From: Shewanellaceae bacterium UBA2521
Lineage (GTDB): Bacteria; Pseudomonadota; Gammaproteobacteria; Enterobacterales; Shewanellaceae
Direction of reading: 5' to 3'
Assembly (NCBI GenBank): GCA_002341165.1
Contig: DDNL01000060.1
Coordinates: 1 to 12,527, forward strand
DNA: 12,527 bases
Positions 6,893 to 12,527 of the stretch are shown here, in pieces. The position numbers and the translations under genes are program-made. The first letter of the stretch is position 1. Every line of letters begins with the position of its first letter. The notes beneath the pieces were generated by a model. The model was given only the letters and a program-made list of their open reading frames with translations. It did no database searches and was not told where the DNA came from.

Positions 6893-7456
6893 TTAATTCC
6901 AATACCAGACTTTGCAGCCATCTATGCCTACACGCTGTAGTTTGTGTCTATCGACTTCAGTAGCGCGACGTTTAGGGTAAGGCCCTAACACAACTCGATA
7001 CCACATACCTTTTTTGCCTTGTGTAGCTTGGACTTGGGCAGATAAACCTTGAAAAGCAATTTTTGCCTGCATAGCTTCAGCATCTATTTTATGTCTGAAT
7101 GAACCACATTGCATTTTGTAAGGACGAGAAGGCTTGGTCGATGTATCGATTTTAACTTTGACTTCTTTTTTCGGTAGATCTTTCAGATAACTCCACTTTT
7201 CTTTGGGTGGCTCTGGCAAGTTTACCGCGGGCTTTGATGTGTGCGAAGGTGTTGCAACGGTTTTGTTATGATGAGTGTGATCACCTTTAATTTGATACAA
7301 AAGATAACCAAAACCGCCAGACATAAGCGTAAATAAAGTTAACGCACCCACAGGGATGCGTTTTTTATTTTTTGCTACTGCTTTACCTGATTTGGCCGCA
7401 CTTCTCTTTTTCGTTGCAGGCTTTTTTCTACGGTTTGCATAGTCCTTGGAACTCAT
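6893..7456 (-). CDS. ftsN: Cell division protein FtsN (SPOR domain)
   Basis: FtsN is a bitopic inner-membrane protein that triggers septal peptidoglycan synthesis and binds denuded septal glycan. The 187-residue product has a very basic cytoplasmic tail (1-33), one membrane helix (about 35-56), a periplasmic linker and a C-terminal SPOR domain (111-187). The linker contains LPEPPKEKWSYLKDL (80-94), whose Trp88, Tyr90 and Leu94 match the spacing of Trp83, Tyr85 and Leu89 in the essential E motif of E. coli FtsN, as I recall it. The SPOR domain opens with MQCGSF and has Cys117 and Cys181 placed like the E. coli SPOR disulfide. It is shorter than E. coli FtsN (319 residues), mainly through a shorter linker. 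The ATG lies 3 bases after the argS stop with no strong ribosome site, which points to translational coupling. The SPOR gene next to argS is a conserved gammaproteobacterial pairing. Confidence 0.9.
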   Translation of the reverse strand: MSSKDYANRRKKPATKKRSAAKSGKAVAKNKKRIPVGALTLFTLMSGGFGYLLYQIKGDHTHHNKTVATPSHTSKPAVNLPEPPKEKWSYLKDLPKKEVKVKIDTSTKPSRPYKMQCGSFRHKIDAEAMQAKIAFQGLSAQVQATQGKKGMWYRVVLGPYPKRRATEVDRHKLQRVGIDGCKVWYWN

Positions 7457-7459
7457 AGG

Positions 7460-9205
7460 TTACATTCGCTCTAATGTTTCAAGGCCGAGTAGATCAAGAC
7501 CTTGTTGAAGAATCTTAGCGGTTAAAGATAAAAGTTGTAACCTACTTTGGCGCAAAGCATCATCTTCTAGATTTAAAACAGGACAAAACTCATAAAAGCG
7601 CGAAAAGAGTCCAGCTAGCTCATAAAGATAAGTACACAGCGTATGTGGTGTGCCTTTTTCGATAACACGTGTAATGCATTCACTAAATTGTAGCAGCTTA
7701 TTACCGAGTTCAAGTTCATACTCATTGGTCATGTCCATCGCCGTGTGTGAGAAATCTTGCGTGGAAGCTTTGCTCAGAATGTTGCTTACTCTTGTTAACG
7801 CATAGAGTAAGTAAGGTGCGGTATTGCCTTCAAAACTCAGCATTTGCTCAAAGTTAAATATATAGTCACTTGTGCGATGTTTTGAGAGATCGGCATATTT
7901 TACTGAGCTAATCCCCACAACGCGTGCTATCTCTTGGAGCTCAGATTCACTATGATGAGGATTCTTTTGCTTGACCAAGGTATAAGCACGAGCTTTGGCT
8001 TCTTCAATTAAATCAACCAGTTTGATGGTGCCGCCTGAACGTGTTTTGAAAGGCTTGCCATCTTGACCGTTCATGGTGCCAAAACCTAAGTGCTCTAATT
8101 GAACCTGTTCTTGCACTAAACCTGAAAGCTTAGCAAGACGGAAGATTTGCTGAAAATGTAGACTTTGACGCATATCAACTACATACATGATGCGATCTGC
8201 TTGTAGATCTCGTGCTCTGTAACTGAGTGCAGCTAAATCGGTTGCAGCATACGGAAATCCACCACCTGCTTTTTCGATAATGATGGGCAGTGCATCGCCT
8301 TCTTTGTTCTTAAACTCATCTAAGAACACACATTGTGCGCCTTGATCCTGCTTTAGCAGTCCTTTTTCTTTCAGTTCATCTCTGAGTTTAGGGAGCATGT
8401 CGTTGTAAAAGCTTTCGCCACGGACATCTTCAGGTTGCAAGAGTACACCTAAACTTTGGTATACTTCTTGGCAATGAGCGAGAGAGACCTGATTGAATTC
8501 TTGCCACAGTTGGTTGCAGTACGTATCGCCTGATTGTAGGGCAACAACCAGTTGACGTGCGCGATCAGCAAAATCTTTCGATTCATCAAAGCGTACCTTG
8601 GCTGCGCGGTAAAATTTTTCGAGGTCGGCAAGCTCTTGATCTTCACTTGTTTGATCCTGCTGACGAAGTTCTTCCATATAAGCTAAGAGCATCCCAAACT
8701 GTGTACCCCAATCTCCAACGTGGTTTTGCTTGATTACATGATGATCAGCAAAACGAAGAGTACGCACCATCGCATCACCAATAATACTGGAACGAAGGTG
8801 TCCAACATGCATTTCTTTTGCGAGATTAGGTGAAGAGTAATCCACAACAATCGTTTTTGATGTAGGAGGTATAAATCCTAAATGCGTATCTTGTAATGCT
8901 GTTTCAAGTTGCTGAGCAACAACGGCATTGTTCACAAAAAAGTTAATAAAACCAGGTCCTGCTATGTCTACTTTTGTGATCTGCTCTGAAGGAGGTAGCG
9001 CATCACAAATGATTTGAGCCAACTCACGAGGGTTTTTTTGTGCAGGCTTAGCCAACATCATCGCAAGGTTGGTTGAAAAGTCACCATGTGCTTTGTCTTT
9101 GGTACGATCTAAATTCAGTCTTGGCGATACTGATTCAGGTATAACACCTTCTTTTTTAAGCGAGATGATGGCCGATTCGAGTTGTTCTAAAATGTATTGT
9201 TTCAT
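7460..9205 (-). CDS. argS: Arginyl-tRNA synthetase
   Basis: This class I synthetase charges tRNA-Arg with arginine using ATP; it needs bound tRNA to activate the amino acid. The 581 residues match the normal length of about 577. In order they show the N-terminal Arg-tRNA-synthetase domain with AHGDFSTNLAMMLAK (39-53), then the Rossmann catalytic domain with the HIGH signature as HVGH (133-136) in SSPNLAKEMHVGHLRSS. Next come NHVGDWGTQFGMLL (161-174) and the loop GKPFKTRSGG (383-392), which replaces a canonical KMSKS as in other ArgRS enzymes. The C-terminal all-alpha DALR anticodon-binding domain starts near 455. The start is ATG with a weak ribosome site. It lies 140 bases downstream of priA and 3 bases upstream of ftsN on the same strand. 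Its substrates, the two tRNA-Arg(ACG) genes, happen to lie at the left end of the window. Confidence 0.98.
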   Translation of the reverse strand: MKQYILEQLESAIISLKKEGVIPESVSPRLNLDRTKDKAHGDFSTNLAMMLAKPAQKNPRELAQIICDALPPSEQITKVDIAGPGFINFFVNNAVVAQQLETALQDTHLGFIPPTSKTIVVDYSSPNLAKEMHVGHLRSSIIGDAMVRTLRFADHHVIKQNHVGDWGTQFGMLLAYMEELRQQDQTSEDQELADLEKFYRAAKVRFDESKDFADRARQLVVALQSGDTYCNQLWQEFNQVSLAHCQEVYQSLGVLLQPEDVRGESFYNDMLPKLRDELKEKGLLKQDQGAQCVFLDEFKNKEGDALPIIIEKAGGGFPYAATDLAALSYRARDLQADRIMYVVDMRQSLHFQQIFRLAKLSGLVQEQVQLEHLGFGTMNGQDGKPFKTRSGGTIKLVDLIEEAKARAYTLVKQKNPHHSESELQEIARVVGISSVKYADLSKHRTSDYIFNFEQMLSFEGNTAPYLLYALTRVSNILSKASTQDFSHTAMDMTNEYELELGNKLLQFSECITRVIEKGTPHTLCTYLYELAGLFSRFYEFCPVLNLEDDALRQSRLQLLSLTAKILQQGLDLLGLETLERM

Positions 9206-9287
9206 GGTTTTATTTCACTGATGTTGACGACTTCAGGATCCTGCAAGGATATTCAAAGCTAAAGATGCCTATTTTAACGACTTTACT

Positions 9288-9310
9288 AAAAAAGATCTAT
9301 GTTGCGATCT
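9288..9310 (-). terminator. Weak terminator-like hairpin after priA
   Basis: Read on the minus strand, AGATC and GATCT (plus-strand 9306-9310 and 9293-9297) can pair around an 8-base loop and are followed by a run of six T. The stem is only 5 bp and A+T-rich, so it would be a weak attenuating signal at best. The rest of the 140-base priA-argS gap holds no clear promoter, so argS may be transcribed partly from priA. Confidence 0.3.
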
Positions 9311-9345
9311 AGAGAATGGCAGAAAAACTCGACTTTTAATAGGGT

Positions 9346-11532
9346 TCAATAGAGCTCAAGTGGATCGCGGTCGATGATTATTTTACAGCGATGCTTCAGA
9401 GACAATTGCTCTACATGACTCAGTACATGTTCGAAGCTTTGTTGTAACACAGTACGATGTTGTGCTTGGAGCATGATGTACTGTCGAAAATAGCCGGCTT
9501 TGCGTGCCATTGGCGCAGCAAGAGGACCTATGACTTTTAAAGGAGTATTTTGGCTAATGAACTCTGCGGTTTCTTGGGTAAAGTTGTCGCACTCACGAGG
9601 TTGCTTAGCTTGAGCTTTAATCGTCAGTAAGCTTTGATAAGGTGGTAACTGCAAAATGTGTCTTTCTTGAATCAAAGCCTGTGTGAGTCGGCTGTAATCA
9701 TTTTGAGTTAAGGCTTGAAGTAAAGGGTGATCTGGTTGTCTTGTTTGTAACATCACATGTCCTTGCTTTTGAGCCCTACCTGCTCGTCCAGCGACTTGTG
9801 TGTAGAGTTGAGCAAATTTTTCTGCAGCACGAAAATCAGCTTGAAACAAAGCTTGATCGCCTTCAAGTACACCAACGAGTGTTACATCAGGGAAGTGATG
9901 TCCTTTTGCCAGCATTTGTGTGCCAATAAGAATATGATGTTTTTTTTGCTGTATTTCAGCAAGATATTGGTGAAGCTCTCCTTTTTTTTGCGTGTTGTCA
10001 CGATCGATACGGATCACGCTATGATGGGGAAAGGTTTGTTTTAAATAAGACTCAAGCTGTTGTGTACCTAAACCTTGTGGTAAAAGGTTGCAGCTATGAC
10101 ATTGCTGGCATTGTTTTCTTAATCTCGTTTGCGCACCGCAATGATGACAATGCATGCTCGATGTCTGTGTATGGACCGTATAATGTGCATCACAGTGATC
10201 GCAGGGATGCAAATAACCGCAATCTTGGCAGAGTAACGCTGGTGCAAATCCGCGTCGATTGAGAAAGAGCAGGACTTGCTGATCTTGAGCTAAATGCTGT
10301 TGCATGTGATCCAGGAGTTGCTGAGATAATCCCGCATAATTTGCTTGTTGTCTTACATCGACAATTTGATGCGTTGCAAATGTGGCAGCGCCTGCCCGCT
10401 GATTGAGCTTAAAATATTGATATCGACCTTGCTTGGCATTGTACAAGGTTTCAAGCGACGGTGTTGCACTGCCTAAGATAATAGGCATCTGCTCTAATCG
10501 TGCGCGTACAATGGCTAAATCACGAGCATGGTAGCGTGTGCCTTCTTGTTGTTTAAAGCTGATGTCATGCTCTTCATCTATGACGATTAACCCTGGATAT
10601 TTTAAAGGTGTAAACAGAGCAGAACGCGTACCTATAATAAGAGCACAGTCGCCAGTGCGTGCCCTCATCCAACCTTGCTTGCGTTGTTGATCAGACAGAT
10701 GCGAGTGGAGCACAACCATGGGTACATCAAAACGTTGTTCAAATCGCGAGATGGTTTGCGGAGTTAAACCAATTTCAGGAACTAAAACAAGTACTTGCTT
10801 TCCTTGTTGTAAAACCTGTTCAATCAGTTGTAAGTAAACTTCTGTTTTGCCAGAGCCTGTCACGCCATCGATCAATGTGACCTGAAAACGATCGAGCTCA
10901 ACTTGATCCAACACAGCTTGCTGCTCTTGATTGAGCTGTAGGGGCGTTTCGTTTTGTTGATCTTGCGTACGCCAATGGGTTATTGCTTGCCAAGACAGAG
11001 TGTGACGTTCTATCCAGCCTTTTTGTGTTAAGGCATTTAAGGTCGTTGTTGTGATAGATTGACTTTTGATCTGTTCTACTGTGGCTTGTTGTTGCTGTAA
11101 AAATTTCAAGGCTTCTTGTTGTTTTGGCGCACGATGCAGTTGGCTTAAGGGTATGACTTCACCTTCAGCTGTACAGCGCCAGAGGATAGAGCTTGGCATT
11201 TCAACGGCATGACCTTGCCTTAGAGCAGTAGGTAGCATTTGCTGTAATACCTGACCTAAAGGACTAAAATAGTAACGCGCTGTGAAACGCGCTAGCTCTA
11301 ATAAAGCTTCAGAGAACAAAGGTTGCGCATCAAGTTGTTCCAGATAAGGCTTGATTTTATCTAGAGCGATATCCTGAGGAGCGCTGTGCTCGACTACAAT
11401 ACCTATTTTTTCTTTGTGGCCAAAAGGCACGCGCACACGCACTCCAATAGGAGGTAGATGCTCGCTTGGCGTCGAGTAAGTAAAGGCTTGTCTCAAAGGT
11501 ATAGCTAAAGCAACTTGCACAAAAGCGGTCAT
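9346..11532 (-). CDS. priA: Primosomal replication restart helicase PriA
   Basis: PriA recognises stalled forks and D-loops, unwinds the lagging strand in the 3'-5' direction and starts reassembly of the replisome. The 728 residues match the family length. The order is: N-terminal DNA-binding part (1-105), helicase lobe 1 with Walker A GVTGSGKT (223-230) and Walker B DEEH (319-322), motif III GSATPS (354-359), and a zinc-binding insert with eight cysteines in four CxxC-type pairs (435, 438, 444, 447, 462, 465, 475, 478). Then come lobe 2 with GTQMLAKGHHFPDV (537-550) and motif VI QVAGRAGR (579-586), and the C-terminal domain. The N-terminus aligns well with known PriA, so the ATG is probably right, although no Shine-Dalgarno precedes it. 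It is divergent from rpmE, sharing a 202-base control region, and heads the priA-argS-ftsN block. Confidence 0.98.
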   Translation of the reverse strand: MTAFVQVALAIPLRQAFTYSTPSEHLPPIGVRVRVPFGHKEKIGIVVEHSAPQDIALDKIKPYLEQLDAQPLFSEALLELARFTARYYFSPLGQVLQQMLPTALRQGHAVEMPSSILWRCTAEGEVIPLSQLHRAPKQQEALKFLQQQQATVEQIKSQSITTTTLNALTQKGWIERHTLSWQAITHWRTQDQQNETPLQLNQEQQAVLDQVELDRFQVTLIDGVTGSGKTEVYLQLIEQVLQQGKQVLVLVPEIGLTPQTISRFEQRFDVPMVVLHSHLSDQQRKQGWMRARTGDCALIIGTRSALFTPLKYPGLIVIDEEHDISFKQQEGTRYHARDLAIVRARLEQMPIILGSATPSLETLYNAKQGRYQYFKLNQRAGAATFATHQIVDVRQQANYAGLSQQLLDHMQQHLAQDQQVLLFLNRRGFAPALLCQDCGYLHPCDHCDAHYTVHTQTSSMHCHHCGAQTRLRKQCQQCHSCNLLPQGLGTQQLESYLKQTFPHHSVIRIDRDNTQKKGELHQYLAEIQQKKHHILIGTQMLAKGHHFPDVTLVGVLEGDQALFQADFRAAEKFAQLYTQVAGRAGRAQKQGHVMLQTRQPDHPLLQALTQNDYSRLTQALIQERHILQLPPYQSLLTIKAQAKQPRECDNFTQETAEFISQNTPLKVIGPLAAPMARKAGYFRQYIMLQAQHRTVLQQSFEHVLSHVEQLSLKHRCKIIIDRDPLELY

Positions 11533-11622
11533 AATGGATGAGTATAAAGTGTTATGTGGTCTTAGTTTACCAGCTTACCCTTTAGAAATGCGAGTTTTAT
11601 CATGATTCACAAAGGGTTTTAG
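11533..11622. other. Divergent intergenic region, priA side
   Basis: This part of the 202-base priA-rpmE gap should hold the priA promoter. On the minus strand a TATACT -10-like hexamer (plus-strand 11541-11546) lies only 8 bases before the priA ATG and has no matching -35. A second hexamer, TAAACT (plus-strand 11564-11569), also lacks a -35. I cannot decide between them. No operator palindrome is seen in this half. Confidence 0.35.
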
Positions 11623-11651
11623 TTGAATTTTTAGGGTTTGAAGGTTAGAAT
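11623..11651 (+). promoter_or_regulatory. Sigma-70-type promoter for rpmE
   Basis: TTGAAT (11623-11628) and TAGAAT (11646-11651) are each one base from a consensus-like hexamer (TTGACA differs at two, TATAAT at one) with an optimal 17-base spacer. Transcription would start at about 11657-11660, giving a leader of roughly 75-78 bases before the rpmE ATG. It is the best promoter visible in the window, as expected for a ribosomal protein gene. Confidence 0.7.
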
Positions 11652-11683
11652 AGCGGCCTATTTTTACACATATACGTATGGTG

Positions 11684-11703
11684 TTTAAGCTTTAGAGCTT
11701 AAA
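11684..11703 (+). promoter_or_regulatory. Hairpin in the rpmE mRNA leader (candidate L31 autoregulatory element)
   Basis: TTTAAGCT (11684-11691) and AGCTTAAA (11696-11703) form a perfect 8-bp stem with a 4-base TTAG loop, placed 18 bases before the AAAGG ribosome site (11722-11726) of rpmE. It lacks a T run, so it is not a terminator. An ATACGTAT palindrome lies just upstream at 11672-11679. rpmE of E. coli is, as I recall, repressed by its own product through a structured leader. A similar role here is an inference from position; a DNA operator is an alternative. Confidence 0.5.
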
Positions 11704-11734
11704 TGGCGATACGGCCGAAATAAAGGTAACCCCT

Positions 11735-11950
11735 ATGAAACAAGATATTCATCCAAAATACCAGCAGGTTAAAGCAACTTGTGCTTGTGGTAGCGTACTT
11801 GAAATTCGCTCAACTTTAGAAAAAGATATCCATTTGGACGTCTGTGGTGCTTGTCATCCTTTCTATACAGGTCAGCAAAAAGTTGTTACAAGCGGTGGTC
11901 GTGTTGATCGCTTCAACCAGCGTTTTGGTGCGCTTAAAACTAAAAAATAA
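11735..11950 (+). CDS. rpmE: 50S ribosomal protein L31 (bL31), zinc-binding form
   Basis: The 71-residue protein starts MKQDIHPKYQ and carries the L31 signatures CACG, LDVCGACHPFYTG and GGRVDRFNQRF. Cys16, Cys18, Cys37 and Cys40 are all present, so this is the zinc-containing C+ form and not the zinc-free paralogue made under zinc starvation. bL31 sits on the large subunit and forms the B1b bridge to the small subunit. AAAGG at 11722-11726 stands 8 bases before the ATG. It has its own promoter and a strong terminator, so it is a single-gene transcript. Its position beside priA, divergent, is conserved in many gammaproteobacteria. Confidence 0.98.
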   Translation: MKQDIHPKYQQVKATCACGSVLEIRSTLEKDIHLDVCGACHPFYTGQQKVVTSGGRVDRFNQRFGALKTKK

Positions 11951-11998
11951 GACTGTGGTTTCGGTAACTCAAGCGTTACAGAAAAAGCATCATATTGT

Positions 11999-12036
11999 AA
12001 AAATACGGCCTTGTTCGCACAAGGCCGTATTTTTTT
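11999..12036 (+). terminator. Strong intrinsic terminator of rpmE
   Basis: A perfect 16-bp stem pairs 11999-12014 (core ACGGCCTTGT) with 12019-12034 (core ACAAGGCCGT) around a TCGC loop, and the 3' side runs into seven T at 12030-12036. It lies 48 bases after the rpmE stop. The A run on the left side would give a T run on the other strand too, but no gene approaches from the right, so it serves rpmE. Confidence 0.95.
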
Positions 12037-12060
12037 CTATCCAAGGTAAAAAAAACAGCA

Positions 12061-12066
12061 TATAAT
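12061..12066 (+). promoter_or_regulatory. Possible -10 element for maeB
   Basis: TATAAT here is a perfect -10 hexamer 54 bases before the maeB ATG and directly after the rpmE terminator, which is where a maeB promoter is needed. No recognisable -35 hexamer lies 16-18 bases upstream, so the promoter may be weak or activator-dependent. GAGAG at 12111-12115 is the likely ribosome site, 5 bases before the ATG. Confidence 0.4.
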
Positions 12067-12120
12067 CTTATATTCCCTATCTTTTTATGGGTTGTTGTTC
12101 AATTAAAGTTGAGAGTTGTC

Positions 12121-12527
12121 ATGAAAGATATTCGTCAAGAAGCACTTGAATACCATGAGCATCCTGTTCCTGGTAAGATTTATATGGGTTTAAGCAAGCC
12201 CGCAGAAACTGCAAAAGATTTAAGCTTGGCTTATAGTCCTGGTGTTGCTGAACCTGTTAAAGAAATTGCACAAGATCCCCAGGAAGCATACCGTTACACA
12301 GGTAAAGGCAATCTTGTTGCTGTCATTTCTAATGGTACAGCGATTTTAGGCTTGGGTAACTTAGGTCCTTTAGCCTCTAAGCCTGTTATGGAAGGTAAAG
12401 CACTGTTATTTAAACGTTTTGCTAAAATTGATGCGATTGACATTGAAGTGAAGCATGAGTCAACAGAAGACTTCATTCGCACCGTAGAAAATATTGCCGA
12501 TACCTTTGGTGGTATTAACTTAGAAGA
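12121..12527 (+). CDS. maeB: NADP-dependent malic enzyme, N-terminal part (runs off the window)
   Basis: The gene is open from ATG 12121 to the window edge, giving 135 residues. The malic enzyme N-terminal signatures are clear: ALEYHEHPVPGKI (8-20), LSLAYSPGVAEP (34-45), YTGKGNLVAVISNGTAILGL (59-78), and the GPLASKPVMEGKALLFKRFA stretch (82-101) ending towards FGGINLE at 129-135. The catalytic tyrosine of this family lies in the SLAYSPGVA segment. The enzyme oxidatively decarboxylates malate to pyruvate and supplies NADPH and pyruvate. The sequence matches MaeB, not the longer NAD-dependent MaeA. Whether a C-terminal phosphotransacetylase-like domain follows, as in E. coli MaeB (about 759 residues), cannot be seen. 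Its place next to rpmE resembles the Pseudomonas arrangement. Confidence 0.95.
   Translation, partial: MKDIRQEALEYHEHPVPGKIYMGLSKPAETAKDLSLAYSPGVAEPVKEIAQDPQEAYRYTGKGNLVAVISNGTAILGLGNLGPLASKPVMEGKALLFKRFAKIDAIDIEVKHESTEDFIRTVENIADTFGGINLE

Noticed and set aside
8029..8061. ArgRS appears to lack a KMSKS motif
   Set aside because: GKPFKTRSGG at this place is the normal form in E. coli-type ArgRS, so it is not a defect.
9741..10262. Several forward open frames opposite priA
   Set aside because: They are antisense shadows of the well-supported PriA coding sequence, with no recognisable products.

Overview
The window looks like ordinary chromosome from a gammaproteobacterium with A+T-leaning DNA. 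The evidence is the gene content: E. coli-type GshA, PriA, ArgRS, an FtsN with its SPOR domain and periplasmic activation motif, zinc-type ribosomal protein L31 and an NADP-type malic enzyme. The order ftsN-like SPOR gene / argS / priA / rpmE / maeB is an old gammaproteobacterial arrangement that I recall from Pseudomonas. Low G+C and protein flavour would suit groups such as Legionellales or Moraxellaceae, but I cannot place the organism further from sequence alone.

Left edge (1-269): the 3' part of a tRNA-Ser(GCU) gene, followed by two identical tRNA-Arg(ACG) genes in tandem. About 345 bases without a recognisable gene follow (271-614).

Forward block (615-6882): a secreted M16 zinc metalloprotease with a TTG start, gshA (first enzyme of glutathione synthesis, also TTG start), an unknown lipoprotein with a long disordered tail, and a lipoprotein of the lytic-transglycosylase (SLT) type whose start overlaps the previous gene by 50 bases. 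Gaps are 89, 40 and -50 bases, so they may be co-transcribed, although they do not form a known pathway. The last two are probably envelope proteins.

Reverse block (11532-6893): priA (replication restart helicase), argS (arginyl-tRNA synthetase) and ftsN (cell-division activator). argS and ftsN are 3 bases apart and probably translationally coupled. ftsN converges on the SLT lipoprotein with only 10 bases between stop codons.

Right edge: a divergent control region between priA and rpmE has a good sigma-70 promoter and an 8-bp leader hairpin before rpmE. rpmE ends in a strong intrinsic terminator, and maeB then starts and runs off the window.

I found no mobile element, CRISPR array, phage gene or defence system, and nothing that I would call a new biological system. 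The points most worth a second look are the unknown lipoprotein, its 50-base overlap with the SLT gene, the absence of hslVU from its usual place beside ftsN, and the rpmE leader.
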